Part shown: positions 37,720-49,102 of the stretch, one piece after another | Layout of the letters: every line of letters begins with the position of its first letter | Numbering within the stretch: position 1 is the stretch's first letter | DNA from: Erythroxylum novogranatense | Lineage: Eukaryota > Streptophyta > Magnoliopsida > Malpighiales > Erythroxylaceae | Assembly: GCA_029891385.1 (NCBI GenBank) | Contig: CM057235.1 | Location: 20,391,120 to 20,455,119, forward strand | Length of the DNA stretch: 64,000 nucleotides | Direction: 5' to 3' | The notes under the pieces: generated by a model | Seen by the model: the letters and a program-made list of their open reading frames with translations, nothing else | Told to the model about the DNA's origin: nothing | Databases searched by the model: none | Position numbers and translations under genes: made by a program

Positions 37720-40700
37720 CTGTGAACCAAGATACAACGCTCAGTGTAACGCGGCAAAATGAGACCACCAAGTGGCTTCTAAAACCAATTAAAGAAGGGT
37801 AGTATGCTTTAGAAGTCTCACCATTTCCTGGAAGTCATATCATTGTAAACCCAGAAAGGAGCAAATGCTGATAACAGAGAAAAGTCAAGGCTGGTGACGT
37901 GAATCTGTAACATGGACCATTAGTTGAGAGCCATAGCCGTATAGCAGTTAAATGCTTAATGGGCTGCAGTTTAAATCCTAATCGATGGTTGATGACATAT
38001 TCTAGTGGTGGACACAAAAATCGACGGCACTTACAAATTTGCTTTCCCTGACGTACTGATAAAACTCCCTCCAGTCAGCACCGTTTGCTAAGCCCGCATA
38101 AAGAACTAAACCAAGTCCAGCAGCCAACGATACCTGTTTTGTAATGGGTTGACAGCCATTATCCACAAGTAACGATAAGTTGACCTAAGTACTGTTACTT
38201 TTTGTAAAAATTACATATCTTAATGGAACTCAAGAAGAAAAAGTCTCCGCTGCTCAAATGCCAATATTATGATACATATGGCTTACTAAGGGAAGAAATG
38301 ACACGTATAATAAACTTAAGGCTCAAGAATATTATTTTCTTTTCCGGGAAATCAGTTAAAGAAGAAATTTGCTGGACCAATTTCAACAATCTATAAATCA
38401 GTAACCTACAATTAAACATTTTGTGTATTGAACTGCAGAGAAGTGACAGGAACACATCAAACCTGGTTTTCTACGTAACTAAATTTGATTGCTTTCGTTC
38501 CAAACTTTCAGCCAAATGCAGGTGTGTGATTACGGAAAACTATTATAAGATGTTGGATGATTGTGTTTATATTTTATTTATGTTAGTTTTTGTTTTCTTT
38601 GATACAGGAAAAGAAGTGTGAGCTGTGAGGAATACGCGAGCTACCACCAGCATGATCCTCGACACTAATACCAACAAGCTTTCTCATGCCTCTTTATTTA
38701 TTCATTTATGATTTTTTGTATATACTATGTGCGTTTGTTGTTTGATGTGTATCACTTTAAGGACAATGTGTTGTTCAAGTATGAAGGAGTGTTATGCAAA
38801 TTGCATTTAATATTGCATGTCTTATTTAACTCCCTTTTTTCATGATTTTTCATCTTTTTGGGTATTGTGTGAATGTTTAGTGGCTGAAATTTTATGTGAA
38901 TTAGCTTAATTATGAACAATGTTGTTGAACTGGTGATGTGTTAACTTAGGAAGTTAGATTATAAGTAGCTTTAACATAAACATGTGTGTTGATTAGAATA
39001 GGACACTTGGTTTTACACTTAATGTTTCTAATTCACACGTAGTTACTGTTAGAAGCCATTAAATCGGTAGACAATCTTAGTTTCCCTTTCATGAAAATAA
39101 TAAGCTAAAAGAAATGAAGTAGGTTAAAAAAGAAAAAGAAAAGAAAGTGTGTTAATAACTATTCTGCTGAATAGAACTAGTAACAGGTTATGACTTGTCA
39201 TCTAGTTGAGTAATTGGGGGACATTCATCACAAATGTTTGTCTTCGCATCAAAAGACTAAAATAACGCTCAAACTAAGTCAGCTTAATAAATAAAAGTTG
39301 TGGCCTGGTTGAGTAACTAGGAACATTTATCACCAATGTTTGTCATCGCGTCAAAAAACTAAGTCAACATTACAAAAATGAGAAAAAAAGTTTGTAATAA
39401 AAACCTACTAGTATGATAAATTAGCTAAAAATTTTCATGAAAGAATAACTTGGATTGTTAACCATTTTGAATGATCAATAATTATAAGTGCATGTCTATA
39501 AGTGGCATACGTTTAAATTTGAGTTGTTTATATCGTAATCGATGTGTATGTTTATATTAAAGTATGTAGGCATAACGGAATAAGTCAATACATTAAACTT
39601 TGATATAACTATTGTTTACGATTAAGTTGATTACATAACATTCCGAGTCAGTAGCCATCAATTTTGATATTGTATGCGTGTATGTTTTTGTGTTCTTCAG
39701 ATTATTTTTGTGTTTGATTTTGCTTAAGTACAAGCAAAAGTTGGGGGAGTTGATAGGTGACATTTGTACATACTTTTCTTAGGATAATTTGTTTGTTAAT
39801 CGTGATAAATTGATTGTTGTTAACTTGTTTAGCTTATGTTTTGTTTTAGTTTCATATAATTGCACGATTATGTATGAATGTATGTGAATATGCATGAATG
39901 TGTATGAATTAAGTCTTTAAGATTAGGTTTTGCATTACATTATTGCACGTCTTTTTCTTACATGGTATTAATTGCATGTGTTTTGGGCATGATTAAGTGA
40001 TTAATTTTGTTATTAATCAATAAGTTTGAAGGTGGTTTTGAAGGATAGAAGGATAGAAGAACCAAAGAAAAAGCAAGTCATGTGACCGAAACTAAAGCTA
40101 AAATTTTCCTAGGCCGACCCATCTCCAATGTTAAGCTTTCACAAAATACAATTCTTATTGGCTACTTTTCGTTTTTGATTCAAAAAAAAGAGGAAAAATT
40201 CAACTCCAAATTGGTGAAATAACAACCCTATTTGGAAAAACAAATCAAGAAGATATCACGGATTAAAGTCAAGACAGAAAATTGTTTTTTGGAAAATTCC
40301 AGCTAACAATTTCCTCCTTCCTACGTCGTTTTAAGCATTAAATGGGGTATAAAAACTCAATTTTAAACCCTAAAAATGGGATGCTCATGCAAGACATCCG
40401 AGGGAGAGAGATGAACGCATTTTTGAGAGAAAAACCAAGAAAATTCAAGATGGAATCAAAAGATTTCAAGGAGACAGAAAATTGCCACCATAGAATTCCA
40501 GCTTTGCTCCTCAACATATAATCCTTACTTTTTCTCAAGATAGTTATTGCCTAAACTATGTAGTACCTCACTTTATTCAATGTTATGGATGTGTTTGATA
40601 TTTATAGTATATGACTGTCCATACTTAGTTCACATAAAGATATGGAGTTAAGAAATATATTGGTAAGTGGCATAAGAACGGGCTTACACCAAGAACAATC

Positions 40701-43700
40701 CATATATCAAGTTACCTTGCCATTTAGACAGCCAATTTTTCATTCAAGATCTCTCTCCAAATGGCCAGGTAACTTGATATATGGAATGTTCTTAGTGTAA
40801 GCCCACTCTCATAGCACTTAATAACACATTTCTTAACTCCATATCTTTATGTGAGCTAAGTATGGACAGTCATATAACATAAACATCAAACACATCCATA
40901 ACATTGAATAAAGTGAGGTACTAAATAGTTTAGGCAATAGCAACCTTAATAACTACTTAGAAATCCATCAAAATCTCACCCAACATGTTCATAACATATC
41001 CATACATCCTTCTCAATCAACAAAATACAACAAAGAAGCACGAAAAGAGAAGAAGTAAGGCTTATATGTTAAAGAACAAAGCTGGAATTCTATGGTGGCA
41101 GTTTTGTCTCCTTGAAATCCTTTGATTTCACCTTGAATTCTCTTGATTTTTCTCTCAAAAATGTGTTCTTCTCGCTCCCTTGGATGTCTTGCATGACCTT
41201 TCCTTTTCTAAGGTTTAAAATTGAGTTGTTATAACCCCCATTTAATGCTTAAAACGACATAGGAAGGAGGAAGTTGCCAGTTGGAATTTCCCAGAAAACT
41301 CTGTTTTCTGTCTTGACTTCAATCCGTGATATCTTATTGATTTCTTACCCAAATTGGGCTATTATTTAACCAATTTGAAGCTGAATTTCTCCTCTTTCTT
41401 TTGGATCAAAAACAAAAACATCCAATAAGAATTGTATCTTACGAAAGCTTAACATTGGTGATGGGTCGACCCAGGAAAATTACTTTCCTTTAGGTCACAT
41501 GACTTGCTTTCTCTTTGGTTCTTCTATCGTTCTATCCCTCAAAACCACCTTCAAACCTATTGATTAATAACAAAATTAATCACTTAATCATGCTCAAAAC
41601 ACATGCAATTCATACCAACATTAATGTAAGAAAAAGACGTGCAACAATGCCAAGCAAAATTCATGCAAAACCTAATCTTAAAGACCTAATTCACACACAT
41701 TCATGCATATTCACATACATTCATACATAATCATGCAATTATATGAAATTAAGACAAAACATAAGCTAAACAAGTTAACAAGAATCAATTTATCACGATT
41801 AACTAACAAATTATCCTAAGAAAAGTATGTACAAATGCCACCTATCAGAACATATGAACACAAAGTTACTAGAACAATTTTAATGTCTTAATGGGCTATC
41901 AGATAACATGAAATCTTGAGTTTGACCAAGGGCTATTAGATAACATGAAGTGTAGAGATGGTAGAAAAGAGGAGGCACAATATCTAATAGATTTTTTTCT
42001 ATGAATGGCACTATTCGAAATAAGGTACTAACTTATTTCGAAATTCTTCCACACTCTTCAGATAATCTGGAGAACCTTCTTTGCAATTGACGATGATTAC
42101 AAAACCTTGGAAATGCTTCATGAATAGTGCCATACAATATTTAGCACACAGACAAAAGCTTGTAGTCTATTTTCTTGGAGATCATGGCAGAGGAATAAAT
42201 CTTGGCATCCATTGGGCATAGAGGAGTGATAACATTAGCTTTTAGATCTGATAAGGAAGTCACGAGATCCTAGAGCAATTCTAGTAGCTCTAAGAATATT
42301 CAAGTCAAAGCTTGCTTGATTTGCTCTTCAGTATCGATTAGATGGTCATGATCCTTTTATGACATCCTATGAAGATAAAATCTTGAACTTTGCAAAATGG
42401 AGTTATATTTTTCATATTCAGTATCCATGCAGGGTAATGTGGTTGTCCACAATCTAGAGTTTGATTGCTATCGTACTTATTTGGAAATTGAAATTTAGGA
42501 ACTGGAGTTACATAGGAAATTGGACAGCATTTTGGCCTTTTTTTTAAGAATTACGATGCAACTTTCAAAGAAACAAGGGCAATAATTAGGTGTTTTCCTT
42601 TTGAACAGCTCTAAGGGAATAAAACATGCTTTAAGACTCGCAAGCTGGAAGTAGAAGAAAGCATATCCAATGATTTGGATGAAATAAGAGAAGCAATGTA
42701 GTGGATGTGGAAAACGGAAGCCAATGGGTGTGGTCAAAGAAAAGTTAGACTTAGTTTGAGAATAAGAAATTTGTTAAAGACCCTTAACAATAGACCAAGA
42801 AAGAGAAGAAAAAGGTTCTATTTGGAGAAGGTGAAGATTACGATTTTAATACCTTATAAATATGGGAAAAAATCATTGCCAAATCCAAGTATAAAAAGCA
42901 TCATTTATCATCTTAATATAAGGTAAACCTTGTGAAGAAAGGTAACAGGGAAAGGCTTTACTTAATAACAATGGTACTATTTCAAAATCAAAGGCTGTGA
43001 TGTATAAAGTTAGTGTTTTCATTCATAAAGGAAAGATGTATTTGCTATCTAAAATTCCAAAAATTGACAAATACAAAAGTAACCATTTGGGTGAATCTGA
43101 GAAATGTGACAGATTCAAGGTTATATACCATTAACGTTCAATTTAAGCAGCTTTCTATTGCTAAAGTTGATGTTATTAAAGAAGTTATAGATGTTAAAGA
43201 ACTTGACTCTTGATATGGTAATTCTCATATACAATTTTTACTAAAACACCTTGGCGAATCCACAAGCGCAAGGACATGTGATGCACAAGAGTGCTTGAAA
43301 TAAGTTAACTTACATATATGCATGGTGCAAGTAAAGGTTTACTTGTCGGAGCCAGATTTTTATTCAAATATGAGGAGATTGATGCAAGAGTCTGGCTCAA
43401 ACCTAAGAACTTTATTTTGTTTATTCCTAATCAGTATTGTGTCCTTATTCAGTTGGTCTTTGTAATGTTTTTCCTATTCAGCTTTTGCATTCCAATTTTA
43501 ATTAAAGAAGGTTTTTGTTATACCCTAATTGTTTCAACCTCAATCACCCCAATTCTAGCCAAATTTTGTTGAATGTCATCTAACCTCTTTCCCCACATCA
43601 AGATGGATGAAAATTCATATATGCATCTGGCTTCTAACCATGCTCTAATTTGTGAGTGAAATGTAATCAATGTTGCAGAACCTTTCTTTTTTGGTATTAA

Positions 43701-45457
43701 TTGACTAAGCAACACCATATGTAAGCGTGAAGCAACAAATCCAAGTTTATGCAGCATGCTTACAGTCGTGCATAATACAATTTGTATATTGTAACTAATT
43801 AGATTTGCTAAATGCAGTAGAAGATCAATCACATGACAAGAGATATCCCATGTTCAATACCATATTGGTAATGCAGATGAATTGATGGTCCCAATGTGGA
43901 AACTCTCAAAATTAAAACCGAATTGGAATGGAGAAAATGAGAACTTATATTAACTATTTACCCCAGCAGTCAACCTTGAATCCAAAAAGTTAAGAGGCCA
44001 CTTATCGAGCTCAGTTTCTTCCACAGGAGGTGGGGGTGGTCTCCACAAAACAAAATAGGGTAAAAGTGCATATGCACCACCGAAACATGAGAGCACAAGG
44101 AAAGGCCAAACAGGAACTTTGCTTTTTGAGCTGCACAACATCAAATCAAGTCAATACCTCAATTTTTTCCTGGGCAAGAGCAACCCAGGAAAATATTTGT
44201 TATACATCTACACTACAACCAACTAATTTCATTTTATCAAAGAACAAAAATATATTTCTACTCGACAATCAACTACTTTAATTTTATCAAAGAACAACAC
44301 CAACATAGGTGGAAGGGTAACAATAATCTATCTTAAATTTGGTACTTATAAAAAGAAGAGCAAATTGCTACTTGAAAATGTAAAGATCAATCAATAAATA
44401 GGGAGAACAGGGCAATGTATTGGAACACACCTCCTGCCTGTTGGCAGTAGAAGCATGCTGTACACCAAAGGCCACAAACCCATTATGTACCATAAAGAAA
44501 TAAGAACTTGATTCATCCTAAAACCATCCTCTCCGTTCAAATTAAGCAGTTTCTTCAAGAAATACGTGTCCCTTGACTGCCAAAAAAAAGAAGAAGAAGA
44601 AGTTTGTAATTTATCATGTTATAACAAACGGTAACAGAGAAAATAACACCTGGAAAACCAGAAGGCATCAATTGTTCACAAGTCCATGGAACAACAAGCA
44701 TATCATACATTGAATGTTAAAAGTTATCCTCTTCCAATTTTGTGCAGAAGAAGATAAGATTGTCATTAATGTAACAACCGAGTTCACTTTCAAAGCAATC
44801 TCCCAACTAGAGACCACCAAAGGCATATAGCGATCCATGAGTCACTTACTAACACATGAGGTTATATTACAAAAAGTGATCTTTTATGGCTTTCAGTTGA
44901 TTCGCAATCCCCGTTGTACAGCTTTAGAAGGCCCAAGCAGGTGAGGAAAGGATGAATCCAACTAGCTTAACAGCCGAACACCGGCAGGATGAATGGTCAA
45001 AAAGCACTTAATAGAACTAGTTTCAGATACAAGCCAACAAAACTAGAGTAGCCAATAAAACCCATCAAACTCAAACGAAAAGGGAGCGAGAGAGTGGAGA
45101 AAATCCAAGTACCGGAGTCTGGTCGGGAGTAAGGAAGAAAACATAATAAATGACAGCACCCCAGAATACAAATAGCAAAATGGAGGTTGTCCAGTCTCTT
45201 TCCTCTTTTTGGGTACCCTCACCCTCCAAGACTTCATCTTTGTCAGAATTCTCAGAGTTCATGACACTGTGGCATATTAAAGGACCTCCTTTGTTGTGAA
45301 ATGGGAACCTATTGGTCACAGCGCTGCAGGACTTTTGGGGAAGTAAAGGTAAGAACTGTATACTACGTGTCTGAGTCTGGAATGGAAATCTGGGTCTTAG
45401 ATTGATGAGAGCAACATTAGTAAAGTTGCAAGAGATGAGGTTGCAGTTGGCTAACAT
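37587..45457 (-). CDS. Predicted plastid-targeted multi-pass membrane protein (six exons, 324 aa)
   Basis: The coding exons are 45113-45457, 44431-44576, 43962-44130, 38035-38133, 37822-37904 and 37587-37719. All introns are GT-AG and the phases are 0, 2, 0, 0, 2. The joined frame has 325 codons with one terminal stop. The N-terminal 65 or so residues are rich in S, N, R and P and poor in acidic residues, as in a chloroplast transit peptide. About six hydrophobic segments follow (near residues 91-109, 138-160, 171-192, 221-237, 257-275 and 287-306). The proline run RPPPPPVEETEL lies between segments 3 and 4, and a conserved-looking block with FAPFWVYND lies in exon 5. It resembles an uncharacterised plant chloroplast membrane-protein family I recall; the function is not known to me. 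Intron 3 (5828 bp) is swollen by retroelement sequence. Confidence 0.85.
37822..37904 (-). CDS. Exon 5 (FAPFWVYND block)
   Basis: The acceptor is ATGTTACAG and the donor GTGAGACT. It encodes IHVTSLDFSLLSAF and FAPFWVYNDMTSRK, with a Trp codon split across intron 5 (102 bp). Confidence 0.85.
38035..38133 (-). CDS. Exon 4 (beyond the 5.8-kb intron)
   Basis: The acceptor is CATTACAAAACAG and the donor GTAAGTGC. It is exactly 33 codons: VSLAAGLGLVLYAGLA and then DWREFYQYVRESKF. The phase matches exons 3 and 5. Confidence 0.85.
38620..39750 (+). mobile_element. Gypsy internal 3' remnant within intron 3
   Basis: It contains ACTTTAAGGACAATGTG and ends in a polypurine-like GTTGGGGGAG directly before the LTR-like start at 39751. 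This arrangement is common upstream of Athila/Tat-type LTRs. No protein domain is readable. The left limit is approximate. Confidence 0.5.
39751..41847. repeat. 2.1-kb near-palindrome of two head-to-head LTR copies in intron 3
   Basis: The left arm starts TGATAGGTGACATTTG and the right arm ends in its complement, CAAATGCCACCTATCA. The arms of about 1 kb stay alignable to the centre near 40745, where CTTGATATATGG-type sequence faces its complement. The right arm has an extra stretch of about 100 bp (near 40925-41040). A TATA-like TATAAAAACTC at about 40350 lies in the left arm. The left arm follows a polypurine-like tract, so it looks like an LTR in plus orientation joined to an inverted copy. 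Confidence 0.85.
41848..43961. other. Remainder of intron 3, unassigned
   Basis: No exon of the host gene and no clear transposon domain was found. A local inverted repeat, TTCGAAATAAG...CTTATTTCGAA, lies near 42017-42043. Open frames at 42705-42926 and 43518-43832 have no recognised family. Confidence 0.45.
43962..44130 (-). CDS. Exon 3 (third membrane segment, proline run)
   Basis: The acceptor is GTTGTGCAG and the donor GTAAATAG. It encodes VPVWPFLVLSCFGGAYALL and RPPPPPVEETEL. Reading through the donor would stop within four codons, whereas joining to exon 4 continues in frame. Confidence 0.85.
44431..44576 (-). CDS. Exon 2 (second membrane segment)
   Basis: The acceptor is a T-rich tract ending TTTTGGCAG and the donor is GTGTGTTCC. 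It encodes SRDTYFLKK and then LWYIMGLWPLVYSMLLL. It ends in phase 2. Confidence 0.85.
45113..45457 (-). CDS. Exon 1 (start codon, transit peptide, first membrane segment)
   Basis: ATG at 45457-45455, 115 codons. An acidic linker (EVLEGEGTQKEE) precedes the first membrane segment, TSILLFVFWGAVIYY. The donor after ...DQTP is GTACTTGG. Intron 1 is 536 bp. Confidence 0.85.
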
Positions 45458-45740
45458 CTTTTAGTGCCACAGATTTTCTTGGAGATCCTCTACGATTTTT
45501 CAAGAACACAACACTTACCTGCTATTACGAGGCTCTGAGAAGTGAAATAAATAGCATTTGGACGGTGCCGTTTTCATGTAGACGGGAATCATTTTTTGCA
45601 ACGCTAGAAACGACCGAACCCCATTCAAAGATAGATCAGTTTGTCGCTTGTCCATGCTGAGAGTTGAGAAAAACAACGTGAGGTCTCCGCGCTTCTCTCT
45701 CTATGTGCAGCTTCGCTAAACGTTACTGTTCAATTGGTTA
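45458..45740 (-). promoter_or_regulatory. 5' UTR and proximal promoter of the membrane-protein gene
   Basis: Upstream of the ATG the sequence is less AT-rich than its surroundings and ends abruptly against a Copia LTR fragment at about 45760. A minus-strand upstream ORF starts at ATGGACAAGCG (near 45655) and ends within AGCAGGTAAGTG near 45520. The latter is also a perfect donor-like site, but no acceptor at a plausible distance is obvious. Confidence 0.45.
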
Positions 45741-45759
45741 GTTTTATTTTTTGTGGCAT

Positions 45760-47192
45760 AATTGTATAAGTATATTTTTTATTTTATAGAATATGTTTAT
45801 GAGAAGACAAATATATATTATAAATAAAATTATAATGAGGCATAACTATAAAATTTATATTGTATTTATTTATTATTTTAAATTATTCTTAATTGATGTT
45901 TTATTAAAATTGAATTTCTTCTTTATGAAAGAAGTAATCAGTTTCATAAACTAAAATATAAAATATATATAAATGCCCTTAGAGAATAAGTTCTCTAAAT
46001 TAGTCCAATATAAGAATTCTATTTAGAATATGACTTGTATATCTACAAAAAAAATATTATTGTGATAATTATATAAATGATCTTTTGAATTAAGATCTCT
46101 AAAGTATTTCATATAGGATTATTATATTTTGATATTATTAATTATCTATCCTAGTTAAAAATAACTTAACTATTAGATATAATATGAACTATATGGATTT
46201 AGTTAAGTGATCAATATATACTTCAAAAGATACTTTTAAAATAGTTTACAATTTTATTAATTAAATTAATTACTAATGGTGAAAATTTAGTATGTTTGGA
46301 CTAAAAAGAATAAATATTAATTTCATGTTTAATGTCTAATCATAATATTGTATGACAAAATATTAAATTATACAAAAAATTATGCATGGAAAGGTTATTC
46401 AAAACCATTTTGATATTCCTAATATTTAAGTGGTCATGAAACGATTCTAGATGACAATCTTAGTCTATGGGTATAAATTATTTAATTAAAAATTAAAAAT
46501 AAACTAAAGGAGTTTAATTTCTCCTTAATATTATTTAGGGTTAACAATTTATGTCCATTGCTACCATATTTAGAAATTTAATAAATCACACAAAAGAATA
46601 GTTAAAGAGAGAAACATAATTTAATCAAGTTGAACTTAATTATAAAGTTTGAAAACTTTAGGATTAAATGCGAAATATTTAATAAATAAAGATCAATATG
46701 ACATATTGATATTCATTTAGGTCCATTTGATATTTAGTTAGAATTAATTGAAATTTCAATTAATGTTTAATTGAAATTAAAATTAATGTTTAATTGAAAT
46801 TAAAATTTTATTTCAATTAAATTACTAAAAGGCTTAAACTCTATCATAAATATAATCAAACTTTAAAGGAATTAACATCTCTTATCTCTCCTCTCTATAC
46901 TATTCATACAGTTCCCTTGATATGTTCGTGTGGAACCATTAAAGGTCAAACACGTGTGCAACTATGATAGTTATAGTGAGCCAATTTTAGAAGTCATTCG
47001 AGGGAAGCGACAAGAAAATGATCAAGCTACACAATAAGGCACGAATTTATGATTTTTTGTTTTATTATGTTTGTGTATTATTCATATTATAAAATTTAAA
47101 GTGACATTGATATTTGAAAAATAAAATAAAATTTTTATTATTCTATTGCTTATAGGATCATATCTCAAACTAATTGGCTAACAATGGTTTTA
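45760..47192 (+). mobile_element. Copia-type LTR fragment, family copy ii
   Basis: It shares with copies at 48057 and 55313 the series AAATAAAATTATAATGAG, TTATGAAAGAAGTA, GTATGACAAAATATTAAATTATAC and GGAACCATTAAAGGTC. The start is truncated. The end may be at AATTGGCTAACA (about 47181-47192). It lies immediately upstream of the minus-strand gene. Confidence 0.6.
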
Positions 47193-48056
47193 GAATTGTT
47201 ATGATCATATCAAAATTTTGGAATTAAAATTAAAAAATCTACATTTCTAAAATTAAATTAGGTTTAGTTATATCTAAAAAGTTTAGATTAAGAATTATAA
47301 AATCTACATTTAATTTCAAATTGAATAAGATTGAAAAACATGAATTGTTCTAGCATCAAACAATGATTATGCGAACATGTCTTAAGGTGCTTAGAATCCA
47401 CTATATGATCAACTTGGATTTGACCAATATGCAAAAATTTAGATTAACATGTTGCCACCTTTGTTCCTCCTTGCTAGAAATTGGGTTTTTATTGTGAAAC
47501 CTAGCTTTGGATACATCTATTCTTCCTCCATCATCACTAGTGATTTGGTAGCTTAAGAAGATGAACATAGATAGTGGGACAAGAAACAACTTGCAACAAT
47601 GATTGTGGCACAAGCAGGGTGATGAATGTCAATGTTTATGGTTTCTCTTGACATTCTGGTGGTTTGTGAAAATATGCTTTGTAATTTCATTACCGATTAT
47701 GAGGAGGCATGTATTTGAAAACTGAGGAGAGATGATGCACTAGTGGTAGTGAAATGTTATGTTTTTGGGTTCTCCCCTCTTAGCTGCTCTATTTATTTTA
47801 TTGTGGATCAAAGATAACATATTGTGGCTTGAACAAGTGACATGAGGAGACAATAGTAGCAACAAGTGGAAGTAGGGACAGGAAAAATAACTTTAAAATG
47901 AGTTCTTTCACTTGATTTTTTCTCCTGCTTCTCTCTAGTTTTTTCTGGCTACTATCTTCTTCCTTCTTTACTTTTCTTTGTTTTCCAACTTGATATCTTT
48001 CTTTTGATCACTCTTTCTCTTCTTGCAAACTTCGCTCAAACTTGCTTAGCTCCCCA
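47193..48056. other. Unassigned intergenic DNA
   Basis: No gene, repeat or domain recognised. A pyrimidine-rich stretch lies at about 47910-48050, directly before the LTR start. Confidence 0.4.
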
Positions 48057-49096
48057 TGTTGGTTTATGCCCTACAGCTAATCGCTTTGGTTGTAGTTTAA
48101 TAATAAATTATTTAAAAGGTATTATTTATCTTGTATATGTTTAGATGTATATGATAAAGTCCATGGGATAATTGTACATTGCAAATAAAATTATAATGAG
48201 ATTATAATTATGAGATTCATAATGCATTTATCTATTATTCCTAAATATTCCTAGTCATTGTTCTATTAAGATTAGACATCAATAGAACGAAAAAAGACTA
48301 GCACACATTTTGTTTTTCCTTATGAAGGAAGTAGTCGATCTCATAGGCTAAAGTATAAAGATACTTAAACAAGTATGTGGGTGCTTGCTAGAGAACAAGT
48401 TCACTGAACAGACATGATATGAGAAATCTATTTGAAACATTACTTGTATGTCTATGAAATTCTTATTGTGATGATTATATAAGTGATCCTTTGACTTGAG
48501 ATCATCAAAGTTATCTTGTATGAGGATTATTATGTTTTAATACTACTTGTGATTTATTTTATCAAAGGTTATTTAAACGGTAGTCATTGGATGTAGCATA
48601 AACTATATGGAGATAATTGAATAATCAAGATAGGATTCATCACCCTAAAATAATTAGGGAGAATGTTCCGTTGTTCTCGATTAATATTGATTCAGAAAAT
48701 CCTTGACCAATGTGGAATGATATTTTGTAAATAGTTTACAAATAACATTAATTGAATCAATAGTTAATGGAAGAGAACTAATATAATTGGATTTAAAATA
48801 GAGTAGACATTAATTCTATGCTCTATGTTTAATTAAAACATTGGTTGATGAAAGGATTGAATTATACGAAACAAATCATACACGGAAAGGTTAGTCAAAA
48901 CCACTTTGACATTCCTAAATATTTGGGTGGTTATGATGATTTGCTAGACGTCAATCTTGATCTATGATTATAAATTGTTTAATTGGACAATTAAAGATAA
49001 ATTAAAAAGATTTTTAATTTATTTAATTCTAATTATGAATTCTAATTATAATTTATAATCATTGCCAATATATTTAGGAAACTAATGGGTCTCACA
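48057..49096 (+). mobile_element. Copia-type LTR, family copy iii
   Basis: It starts TGTTGGTTTATGCCC, the same terminus as copy iv at 55313. It can be followed to CTAATGGGTCTCACA, where a Gypsy solo LTR interrupts. The continuation right of the solo LTR no longer matches the LTR, so copy iii is 3'-truncated. Confidence 0.65.
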
Positions 49097-49102
49097 ACAA
49101 CA

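Noticed and set aside
43518..43832. Minus-strand 104-codon frame as a further exon of the membrane-protein gene
   Set aside because: It does not resemble the protein, and exon 3 joins exon 4 in phase without it.
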